From an uncultured Flammeovirgaceae bacterium (GTDB lineage: Bacteria > Bacteroidota > Bacteroidia > Cytophagales > Cyclobacteriaceae), in assembly GCA_937138955.1 (NCBI GenBank), contig CAKZPJ010000278.1, positions 1-5,510 on the forward strand: 5,510 bases of DNA. The letters run 5' to 3'. The notes below the pieces were generated by a model, which searched no databases, was not told the DNA's origin, and saw nothing but the letters and a program-made list of their open reading frames with translations. The stretch's first letter is position 1, and the number at the start of each line of letters is the position of its first letter. The position numbers and the translations under genes were made by a program. Positions 1 through 5,510 of the stretch are shown here, piece after piece.

Positions 1-2
1 CT

Positions 3-1670
3 AATACCCACATTGAATATAAAGTGGGTAACGGTAATCCGCGTCCGTTCGATATTACGGAAGAAGATGTTCAGATTGCTACGCTACATGATCCCATTTT
101 TGCTCAGAAAAATCGCGATTTTGGCGGTACTGGGGCTACGCTTATCAGCGATTTGATTCCGCAGGAGTTTCTGCCGCGCTACATCGGGCAGCAGTTTGAG
201 TTCCGCTTTCCGCAACGCACCGTCATTGGTGAGAATCATAATTTAAACTTAGGCACCTCTACCTACGTACTGTCGGATTTTAATATTCCATTTGTGTACG
301 AGAAGTACCCTATTCAGAAAAATACCCGGGTTACCACTGAGCTGAAGTGGTCGAATTACACCCGTAACCAGGAGGATAAGCGGCGGGCAGAGGCCTTCTT
401 TGAAAACTTACTGTTTTTGATTCGCTCTAAGGTATTACTGAACAACGGCGACCTGAAAAAGACCAAGCTGATCTGGTTTTATCCGTCCAGTATGCTGCCC
501 AACCGTCGGAACAGTCTGGAAGCTACCTGGCGAGAACTCTTTCATCGTTACATCACCTCCGAGCGCGATCCACAAAAGCTATCCGAAAGCATCGCCCCTT
601 TCTACTTTTACAAAGAGCGATTAGGGAAAAGTGCGGCTGATAAACCCTCGGTTGGTATCGATATTGGTGGCGGCACAACTGATATTGTAATATTTCAGAA
701 TAATCAACCAACGGTACTTACCTCCTTCCGATTTGCGGCTAATGCTATATTTGGGGATGGTTTTCATGGCTCAGCCGCTATCAACGGCTTCGTTCGTCGC
801 TACGCGGAAGAGATAGGACGACTGTTGCAAGAAAACCGGCAGAACGAACTGTCGCGAGTATACAGTTCTATCTTAGAAGAGCAGCGTTCGCAGGATATTA
901 TCGCGTTCTTCTTCTCGTTGGAAGAGAACAAACATATTAAAGAGCAGAACATCCCGGTTTCCTTCCACAAGCTACTGAAGGAAGACGAAGACTTCAAGAT
1001 TGTATTCCTGGTATTCTACACCGCCATCATCTACCACTTGGCTAAACTGATGCGAACCAAAGGACTAGAGATGCCGCGCCATATTTTGTTTAGCGGTCGG
1101 GGTTCTAAGGTAGTGAATATTGTTGATCCTAGTCCAAACCTAAATAGCCTCAGTAGCTTAACTCGTCTGGTATTTAAGCACGTTTACGAAGCGGAAGCTG
1201 ACAGCATAGAACTAGAACAATACGCTGAACCCAAGGAAATTACCTGTAAGGGCGGTTTGCTAAGCGATGTGGATGTAGAGATTGACCAAATCAAGACTGT
1301 TCTTCTAGGTACGGGAGACGGAGTGCTGGTACCGGAGCAGTCGATGAAGTACCCGGAAGTGACGGACAATACGCTACAGCAGGTGTTGGGCGAAGTAAAC
1401 GGCTTTATGCAGCTGCTGTTTACTATTCACAACGAGTATAATTTTACGCATCACTTCGGGGTTAATCCGTCACATTTAAGTAATTATAAGCAACTCTTGC
1501 AGGAGGATTTAATGGAATATCTAAAGTCTGGGCAGCAGCTAAAAATGAAAGAATTAGCCGGAAACCAGGATGTGAATGTGGAAGAAACCTTTTTCTTTTA
1601 TCCACTCACCGGAGCCCTCAACCGCCTAGCTTTCAAAATTGCTACTGAACTAACCGAAGAATATAACTGA
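3..1670 (+). CDS. Actin/Hsp70-fold ATPase, 5'-truncated by window edge
   Basis: The frame is open to the window start (in-frame codons N-T-H-I-E-Y-K precede a GTG at 24), so the GTG is probably internal and the true start lies upstream. Counting that GTG as residue 1, a typical phosphate-2 loop of the actin/Hsp70/FtsA/ParM superfamily (VGIDIGGGTTDIVIF) sits at about 210-224. It is preceded by ESIAPFYFYKE at 188-198, which resembles the helix found before this loop in the superfamily. An adenosine-type motif, HILFSGRGSK, lies at 353-362, with CKGGLL at 408-413 in a position where relatives carry a conserved small-residue turn. The phosphate-1 loop should be in the missing N-terminus. The C-terminal 140 residues match nothing I recognise. 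There is no signal peptide or membrane span in the visible part, so it is probably cytoplasmic. ATP binding is well supported, but the substrate or partner is unknown. It could be a divergent Hsp70 chaperone, a filament-forming actin homologue, or an SrfB-like protein; I cannot choose among these. Confidence 0.85.
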   Translation, partial: NTHIEYKVGNGNPRPFDITEEDVQIATLHDPIFAQKNRDFGGTGATLISDLIPQEFLPRYIGQQFEFRFPQRTVIGENHNLNLGTSTYVLSDFNIPFVYEKYPIQKNTRVTTELKWSNYTRNQEDKRRAEAFFENLLFLIRSKVLLNNGDLKKTKLIWFYPSSMLPNRRNSLEATWRELFHRYITSERDPQKLSESIAPFYFYKERLGKSAADKPSVGIDIGGGTTDIVIFQNNQPTVLTSFRFAANAIFGDGFHGSAAINGFVRRYAEEIGRLLQENRQNELSRVYSSILEEQRSQDIIAFFFSLEENKHIKEQNIPVSFHKLLKEDEDFKIVFLVFYTAIIYHLAKLMRTKGLEMPRHILFSGRGSKVVNIVDPSPNLNSLSSLTRLVFKHVYEAEADSIELEQYAEPKEITCKGGLLSDVDVEIDQIKTVLLGTGDGVLVPEQSMKYPEVTDNTLQQVLGEVNGFMQLLFTIHNEYNFTHHFGVNPSHLSNYKQLLQEDLMEYLKSGQQLKMKELAGNQDVNVEETFFFYPLTGALNRLAFKIATELTEEYN

Positions 1671-1695
1671 TCTTAGGCACCATCTTACGTTTCTT

Positions 1696-1734
1696 GAAAT
1701 ATGAAATATGAAATATGGGATATGAAATTTGAAA
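1696..1734. repeat. Short tandem repeat, 7-bp unit GAAATAT, five copies
   Basis: Three perfect GAAATAT units (1696-1702, 1703-1709, 1710-1716) are followed by two variants, GGGATAT (1717-1723) and GAAATTT (1724-1730), and a partial GAAA. It starts 25 bases after the ATPase stop codon. The array is AT-rich and non-coding. It may come from polymerase slippage; no function is evident. Confidence 0.85.
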
Positions 1735-1755
1735 GGCCTTTTTTCATCTTTCTTT

Positions 1756-1835
1756 GGGACGTCAGCTCAGTTGGTTCAGAGTGCTGCCTTGACAGGGAAG
1801 AGGTCACTGGTTCGAATCCAGTTCAGTACGTTTCA
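1756..1835 (+). tRNA. Degenerate tRNA-Val (anticodon GAC), probable pseudogene
   Basis: Most of a tRNA can be folded. The acceptor 5' strand is GGGACGT (1756-1762). The D stem is GCTC/GAGT (1765-1768 with 1779-1782). The anticodon arm is CTGCC/GGAAG with loop TTGACAG and anticodon GAC at 1791-1793. The T arm is perfect, ACTGG-TTCGAAT-CCAGT (1806-1822). The 3' acceptor strand ACGTTTC (1828-1834), with discriminator A at 1835, pairs with the 5' strand using two G-T wobbles. Five extra bases, TCAGT (1823-1827), separate the T stem from this strand and look like an imperfect tandem copy of the preceding CCAGT. Other defects are C instead of the near-universal T at position 8 (1763) and a G-A mismatch in the anticodon stem (1786 with 1798). 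No CCA is encoded. These defects make normal folding and function unlikely, so it is probably a relic of a duplicated or recombined tRNA-Val gene. Confidence 0.75.
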
Positions 1836-1857
1836 CTTTCGCTCAAGAATATTTAGA

Positions 1858-1882
1858 GTTAGTGCTAAGGCTTTTCACTAAC
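1858..1882. repeat. Small inverted repeat (7-bp arms)
   Basis: GTTAGTG (1858-1864) and CACTAAC (1876-1882) are perfect reverse complements around an 11-base centre, which itself contains AAG-G-CTT. No T-run follows, so it is not a standard terminator. It could be a protein-binding site or chance; no function is assigned. Confidence 0.4.
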
Positions 1883-1946
1883 CTGCTAAGTATCTTTAAC
1901 CTCATTCCAACGCACTCCTCTCGATACTAAATAGATAAACAGGCAA

Positions 1947-1964
1947 TTTTGCTATTTTTGCTAT
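1947..1964. repeat. Direct 9-bp tandem duplication (TTTTGCTAT twice)
   Basis: TTTTGCTAT occurs at 1947-1955 and again immediately at 1956-1964. The junction of the two copies creates the TATTTTTG string that matches the Bacteroidota -7 promoter element, so the duplication may have generated or strengthened the promoter. Confidence 0.7.
1953..1960 (+). promoter_or_regulatory. Candidate Bacteroidota -7 promoter element (TAnnTTTG)
   Basis: TATTTTTG at 1953-1960 matches the Bacteroidota housekeeping-sigma -7 consensus TAnnTTTG in all fixed positions. Transcription would start near 1966-1968, leaving a leader of about 45 bases before the ATG at 2013. No clear TTG-type -33 element lies at the usual distance, because the left arm of the inverted repeat occupies that place. 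The promoter may therefore be weak or activator-dependent. It would drive the three-gene set downstream. Confidence 0.5.
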
Positions 1965-2012
1965 CTATTTAGTTAAGCCAAACGGCGGTATACATTCAGA
2001 GACACTTAACCA

Positions 2013-3281
2013 ATGATACGAATCATTCTGACTATAGCGTTACTACATTTTTGTCAATTAGCTCAATCTGCAGTCATTCGTGAGCAGTTTTCTCAGACAG
2101 TAGATTACGTGGGTTGGCAAATTATGGATGCCTATATGCAGGACTATATTAGCATCCGACCTAACCAAGCTGCCGAACAGGCGGGTTACGAAGCTTTTCA
2201 GCAGGAATTTAGTCAAGAAGCATACAGCATAGAACAGCCACCCAACAGCCAAGCTGTAGCTACTTTTCTGGAAAATAATAACTGGCGCAATGCTAGCAGT
2301 AACTTATACCGCAGAATTATTGGTATTAAAGAGATGTATCGTAATGAGTGGACGGAAAGTGAGGCAATTGATTTTTTGCAAAAACAAATCCGCAATATTA
2401 GTCTTCAACCACTGAACGTAGCCAGTGAAGATGACTATGAACAATTACAGCAAACTAAAGCCTTATTAATTCAAGAAGTAAAGCAGTATCTCACCACAGA
2501 ATTATCTACTCCAGAGGTAGAAGAGTCAGACCAAGAAGCTCAAACAGTAACCGAACCAGCTACTTCTTCCACAAACCCTCCCACGTTGGTATTGGATCAA
2601 ACTAGTGGGACAGTAAGTGGCAGTCTTGCTTTTTTGGATAACCAATACTACAGGTTAGCACTTTTAGTTATAATCATACTGCTGTTTGGCCTACTTTGGT
2701 ATGTACTTAGCTTACTTAGGAAGCAAGATGCCCGCATTGACCGCCATACCAAGCGCATTGAAGAACTGACTGCTCGGCAATTTCAAAAGAGTACTCCTTA
2801 CGTTACTCGCGAAGAAGTAGCCCAACTGAAGAATCGGGTAAAGGAGGCGGAGGCGCAGGTAGCTGCCTTACGAAAACAGTTACCCAAGAAGGAAGAAGCG
2901 ACGCCTAAACCTCGCTTAGGGCCTGATCGGCCATCAGCCCCGGTTACGAAATCCTATTATTTATCTACCCCCAACAGCGACGGCACTTTCCCAGCGGGTT
3001 CTATGTCAGCGCAATTCCGTCCATCGGCCTCCATCTATCACTTTGAAGTGCTGGAGAAAAATGGTAAAAATACGGCCACATTTACCGTAGCTAATAATGC
3101 TGATGCCATGAAAGATGCTTTGAGTTCACCAGGTAGTTATCTGGAACCCGTTTGTGAGAGTGAAAACTCCTATTTTCCAGGCGCGCAACGTATTGTGAAC
3201 GTAGAACCTGGTAAAGCAACCCGACAAGGCGACCAGTGGGTAGTATCTACCGAAAATAAAGCCCTGATTCGCTATGAGTGA
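2013..3281 (+). CDS. Single-span membrane protein: periplasmic N-terminus, cytoplasmic coiled coil and C-terminal domain
   Basis: The 422-residue product begins with a plausible signal peptide (1-20, core IILTIALLHF, likely cut after AQSA), which supports the ATG at 2013. Residues 21-165 form a soluble, Gln/Glu-rich, mostly helical region. Residues 166-205 are Ser/Thr/Pro/Glu-rich and look like a flexible stalk. A strong membrane span covers about 213-235, and the basic RK that follows places the rest in the cytoplasm. Residues 236-290 form a likely coiled coil, then a Lys/Pro linker (291-313) leads to a compact mixed domain at 314-422. This opens with YYLSTPNSDGTF, contains YLEPVCE at 376-382 and ends with ALIRYE. 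I recall similar-looking C-terminal domains in uncharacterised Bacteroidota membrane proteins but cannot name a family. The gene overlaps the next by 8 bases. A scaffold or signal-transmitting role across the inner membrane is inferred from topology only; no enzymatic motif is seen. Confidence 0.85.
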   Translation: MIRIILTIALLHFCQLAQSAVIREQFSQTVDYVGWQIMDAYMQDYISIRPNQAAEQAGYEAFQQEFSQEAYSIEQPPNSQAVATFLENNNWRNASSNLYRRIIGIKEMYRNEWTESEAIDFLQKQIRNISLQPLNVASEDDYEQLQQTKALLIQEVKQYLTTELSTPEVEESDQEAQTVTEPATSSTNPPTLVLDQTSGTVSGSLAFLDNQYYRLALLVIIILLFGLLWYVLSLLRKQDARIDRHTKRIEELTARQFQKSTPYVTREEVAQLKNRVKEAEAQVAALRKQLPKKEEATPKPRLGPDRPSAPVTKSYYLSTPNSDGTFPAGSMSAQFRPSASIYHFEVLEKNGKNTATFTVANNADAMKDALSSPGSYLEPVCESENSYFPGAQRIVNVEPGKATRQGDQWVVSTENKALIRYE

Positions 3282-4725
3282 TTTGGCTACGTTTGAAACT
3301 ATTCTTTTAATTATTTCTATCGGAACACAAGGATGGTTTTTCTGGCAAACGTGGCAGCGAATGAGAAAATTTTCGCACTGGATACCTTCCGATGAAGCGA
3401 TTAAGATCATACCTAAGCACATTCCGCTTTCGGAGCTAACCCAAACTAGTACGGATCAATTACTAGAACGCTTTTATCAGGGAAAGCTACGCTTTACAGA
3501 AGGTATTAAATTACCTATGCTGCAAACTGAAAACTATAACTCGGCCTCACGATATCGACTATTTTACGCTCTCAATCGATATTTATTAAAAAGCCGGGGA
3601 GTTATACTGGATTTTGCCCTGATTCAGAATTTAGTAGCCCGACAAGAAATGCAGATTCGGCAAGGGCTGAAGCAACAAATTTGGCTTCCTCTACTGATTG
3701 GGTTGGGGTTTACCACCGTTGGCATTACAATCAGTCTCTTCTTCTTACCGGATTTGCCCGACGAAATTGTTACCGATGCTATTTACTTTAGTACTGCAGC
3801 GGCCTTCTTTAGTAGTGCTAAAATAGCCATTTTATCTACCGCAATTGGAGCAATACTGAGCCTATTACTGTTAGGATGGAGACTACCCAATGCTCAACGC
3901 AAGGCTCTTCAGCGGAAAAACGAATTTTTAACGCTGATTCAAACCGAATGGCTGCCCCAGTTAGCGCAAGATACTACCCAAACACTGCAAACACTACAGG
4001 GTCAGCTCAGTGGCTTTCAGCAGAATTTTATGGATAACTTAAGTTCGCTGGAAATACTGCTCAACAAAAATCACGAAACACTAAAGGCTCAAGAAAAAAT
4101 TGCCCAAGCATTGCAAGAGGTTGATATTATGGAGTTGGCCAAGGCCAATGTGAAGGTATTTCAATCGCTGAATGAAAGCGCTCGGGAGCTTACTCAGTTT
4201 AAAGACTATCTTGCTCAGACGAATCAGATGGTAGACAGCACATCTGGATTGACCGAAAAGCTAAACCAGTTTCTGCATCGCACTCAAGAAGTGGAAAATG
4301 TGCTAGGAGAAATTCGAGGTATTGCCCAAAAAAGCGAACAGCTGCAACAATTCTTACGCTCTCATTTCACTGAGCTAGAGCAGCGCAGCCAAGTGATTAA
4401 TAATGCGGTTATTAAGGTAGACCACGTACTGGATAAAAGCTTGCAAGAATTGCTGGAGCATACTCAAACCCGTATTCGTGCTATTCGCGATCTAGCTATT
4501 CAGGAAGAAAATCGCCTACGGAAAGCCTTCGATGACAATCAACATGCGGTAGGAAAACTAGCTCTTATTGAGCCGCTAAACCAAAATATTGAAGCGTTAA
4601 AAGAGCAGAATAACCAGCAACAATCGGCAATACTCGAGCAATTAAAGCTGTTAAATCAACAAATTTCTTCAAATAAGTCAGGCGCGGGAACAAACTTTTT
4701 TAAAAAACTCTGGAAAAGTGAATAA
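3274..4725 (+). CDS. Three-span membrane protein with long coiled-coil tail, ExbB/TolQ/ZorA-like layout
   Basis: The 483-residue product starts at an ATG inside the end of the previous gene (ATGAGTGA overlap), implying translational coupling and a shared assembly. Membrane spans are predicted at about 7-25, 137-158 and 182-201. A roughly 110-residue loop lies between the first two, and basic residues (R29, R31, K32) after span 1 place it in the cytoplasm. Spans 2 and 3 carry small and polar residues (LIGLGFTTVGI at 141-151; SSAKIAILSTAIGA at 180-193), reminiscent of the pore helices in ExbB/TolQ/MotA proton channels. After span 3, residues 205-465 are Gln/Glu/Leu-rich heptad-like helix with almost no proline, a long cytoplasmic coiled coil like the tail of ZorA. 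It ends in a basic FFKKLWKSE. Homology is not proven; it may be a convergent membrane coiled-coil protein, and no MotB/ExbD/ZorB-type partner is visible. It probably multimerises and may interact with the preceding product through coiled coils. Confidence 0.85.
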   Translation: MSDLATFETILLIISIGTQGWFFWQTWQRMRKFSHWIPSDEAIKIIPKHIPLSELTQTSTDQLLERFYQGKLRFTEGIKLPMLQTENYNSASRYRLFYALNRYLLKSRGVILDFALIQNLVARQEMQIRQGLKQQIWLPLLIGLGFTTVGITISLFFLPDLPDEIVTDAIYFSTAAAFFSSAKIAILSTAIGAILSLLLLGWRLPNAQRKALQRKNEFLTLIQTEWLPQLAQDTTQTLQTLQGQLSGFQQNFMDNLSSLEILLNKNHETLKAQEKIAQALQEVDIMELAKANVKVFQSLNESARELTQFKDYLAQTNQMVDSTSGLTEKLNQFLHRTQEVENVLGEIRGIAQKSEQLQQFLRSHFTELEQRSQVINNAVIKVDHVLDKSLQELLEHTQTRIRAIRDLAIQEENRLRKAFDDNQHAVGKLALIEPLNQNIEALKEQNNQQQSAILEQLKLLNQQISSNKSGAGTNFFKKLWKSE

Positions 4726-4757
4726 TCTTCGGCACGAAAATCGTTATATTGGTATCG

Positions 4758-5507
4758 ATGAGAAGTATTATTTGGTCCCTCGCTCTCGCCATACTGCTCA
4801 CAGGTTGTCACAGTTGCTCTCGCTCCGCTCGTAAATTAGACGGGCAACGTACCACCTTGCAAAAAATGGCCACCCATGATGTAGCCCCCGATACGGTTGC
4901 TACGTACAGCCCCCCCGTTTCGTTAATTGAACGAAAAGAAAAGTCCCTTACTAATATTGTAGAAATTGCTGAACCTAGTGTCTTTGTAGTATATACCTAC
5001 AATCGCAATGGCAAGCGAATTGGCCAGGGAACCGGCTTTTTTATAGAAAAGCAAGGCATTGCCGTTAGTAATCACCATGTTTTTGAAAAAGGTGAAAGCT
5101 GGAAAATTAAGACTTTTGCTGGAGATGAATTCGCAGTAAAACGCATCATTAAACAGAGTGAAAAGTACGACTACGTTATTTTTCAGGTGGAGAAAACGGA
5201 AGAAATACAGCCTCTTCCTTTATCTGCAACGTTACCCCGTAAGGGCGAAGATATTTTTGTGTTAGGCAATCCTAAAGGCTTAGAGAGCACAGTATCACGA
5301 GGAATTGTTTCCTCCATTCGTAAGTACAAAGGCCAGCGAGATGCGCTTATTCAAATGGATGCAGCCATCTCCCCCGGTAGTAGTGGTAGTCCAGTAATGA
5401 ACAGTAGAGGTGAAGTGGTAGGCATTGCTACCATGCAGGTAAAACAGTGTGAAAACTGTAATTTTGCCTTTAATATTGCTCTGCTACAAGATGATACTTC
5501 TCTTTGA
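4758..5507 (+). CDS. Lipoprotein trypsin-like (HtrA/DegP-type) serine protease, no PDZ domain
   Basis: A TTG at 4749 could start the frame, but the ATG at 4758 gives a cleaner lipoprotein signal peptide: MRSIIWSLALAILLTGC, lipobox LTGC with lipidated C17. The 249-residue protein has a linker to about residue 64 and then a chymotrypsin-fold domain. GTGFFIE (91-97) leads to catalytic H107 in SNHHVF, D138 lies in KYDYVIF, and nucleophile S209 lies in SPGSSGSPVMN. All three triad residues are present, so the enzyme should be active. VLGNPKGLESTVSRGIVS (168-185) is typical of HtrA relatives. The protein ends just after NFAFNI, so there is no PDZ domain and it is shorter than DegP. It should be anchored to a membrane facing the periplasm. 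The CXXC pairs C17/C20 and C231/C234 are unusual for the family. It lies 32 bases after the previous gene and is probably in the same operon; it may process a partner or act as the effector or sensor. Confidence 0.9.
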   Translation: MRSIIWSLALAILLTGCHSCSRSARKLDGQRTTLQKMATHDVAPDTVATYSPPVSLIERKEKSLTNIVEIAEPSVFVVYTYNRNGKRIGQGTGFFIEKQGIAVSNHHVFEKGESWKIKTFAGDEFAVKRIIKQSEKYDYVIFQVEKTEEIQPLPLSATLPRKGEDIFVLGNPKGLESTVSRGIVSSIRKYKGQRDALIQMDAAISPGSSGSPVMNSRGEVVGIATMQVKQCENCNFAFNIALLQDDTSL

Positions 5508-5510
5508 AGG

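Larger units (their letters stand above)
1926..1973. promoter_or_regulatory. Perfect 12-bp inverted repeat around the promoter, candidate operator
   Basis: ACTAAATAGATA (1926-1937) and TATCTATTTAGT (1962-1973) are exact reverse complements separated by 24 bases. The candidate -7 element lies inside the interval, and the right arm covers the expected transcription start about 40-50 bases ahead of the next gene. This geometry suits an operator for a dimeric repressor, or two half-sites bound cooperatively. As RNA it could form a 12-bp AU-rich hairpin, but without a following U-tract it is a poor terminator. The repeat is seen directly; the regulatory role is inferred. Confidence 0.5.
1671..2012. 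other. Intergenic region with tRNA relic and promoter
   Basis: These 342 bases hold no credible protein gene. In order they contain a 7-bp tandem repeat, a degenerate tRNA-Val, a 7-bp inverted repeat, and a 12-bp inverted repeat enclosing a candidate promoter for the downstream operon. No convincing intrinsic terminator for the upstream ATPase gene is visible. The number of separate elements and the damaged tRNA suggest a rearrangement or insertion boundary rather than a simple operon spacer, but that reading is inference. Confidence 0.7.

Noticed and set aside
24..26. GTG at 24 as the true start of the ATPase gene
   Set aside because: The frame stays open to the window edge, and the phosphate-1 region expected at the N-terminus is absent downstream of the GTG.
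1730..1754. TGAAA-GGCCTTT-TTTCA with following T-rich bases as an intrinsic terminator of the ATPase gene
   Set aside because: The stem is only five AT-rich pairs, and the GGCC centre has no workable loop, so it is too weak to call.
1749..1758. TTTCTTTG as a promoter -7 element for the tRNA-like gene
   Set aside because: It lacks the A of TAnnTTTG and overlaps the first bases of the tRNA itself, so it cannot sit upstream of the start.
2012..2027. Fur-box-like AATGAT...ATCATT palindrome
   Set aside because: Only part of the Fur consensus is present, with altered spacing and overlap of the coding start, so it is not enough for an iron-regulation claim.
3126..3422. 98-codon minus-strand reading frame
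   Set aside because: It lies antisense across the junction of two well-supported genes, has no recognisable protein features and no own promoter or start context.
4695..4707. TTTTTTAAAAAA palindrome near the end of the three-span gene
   Set aside because: It is inside the coding frame (Phe-Phe-Lys-Lys codons), with no GC stem for a terminator.
4745..4752. TATATTGG as an internal promoter for the protease gene
   Set aside because: It is one mismatch from the -7 consensus, but the start site would fall at or inside the ATG, and the operon spacing explains expression.
4749..4757. TTG at 4749 as the protease start
   Set aside because: It adds only M-V-S before a good ATG, and the lipoprotein signal is more typical from the ATG at 4758.

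Overview
The window looks like chromosomal DNA from a member of the Bacteroidota, probably a Cytophagales-type genome. The clues are: no Shine-Dalgarno-like purine tracts ahead of the starts, AT-rich leaders, a match to the Bacteroidota -7 promoter element TAnnTTTG ahead of the second gene, and a tRNA-Val(GAC) body of the Bacteroidota kind. The placement is inferred from these features only. All genes are on the + strand.

Left part (1-1670): the 3' portion of a gene for an actin/Hsp70-fold ATPase. The frame is open to the window edge, so the N-terminus, with the expected first phosphate-binding loop, lies outside. The visible part carries the phosphate-2 motif (DIGGGTTD) and an adenosine-type motif (LFSGRGSK).

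Middle (1671-2012): 342 bases without a protein gene. It holds a 7-bp tandem repeat, a degenerate tRNA-Val(GAC) with a 5-base insertion between the T arm and the acceptor strand, a small inverted repeat, and then a candidate promoter enclosed by a perfect 12-bp inverted repeat just upstream of the next gene.

Right part (2013-5507): a compact three-gene set, probably one operon. Gene 2 encodes a protein with a signal peptide, an N-terminal periplasmic region, one membrane span, a cytoplasmic coiled coil and a distinct C-terminal domain. Gene 3 overlaps it by 8 bases and encodes a three-span membrane protein laid out like ExbB/TolQ/ZorA, with a coiled-coil tail of about 260 residues. Gene 4 follows after 32 bases and encodes a lipoprotein trypsin-like serine protease with an intact His-Asp-Ser triad and no PDZ domain.

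Together the genes suggest an envelope-spanning assembly: two inner-membrane proteins with long cytoplasmic coiled coils and a membrane-anchored periplasmic protease, next to an Hsp70/actin-type ATPase. I do not recognise this as a named system. A role in envelope stress, surface sensing or defence is inference. Whether the ATPase belongs to the same system is uncertain, because the tRNA relic and a separate promoter lie between.
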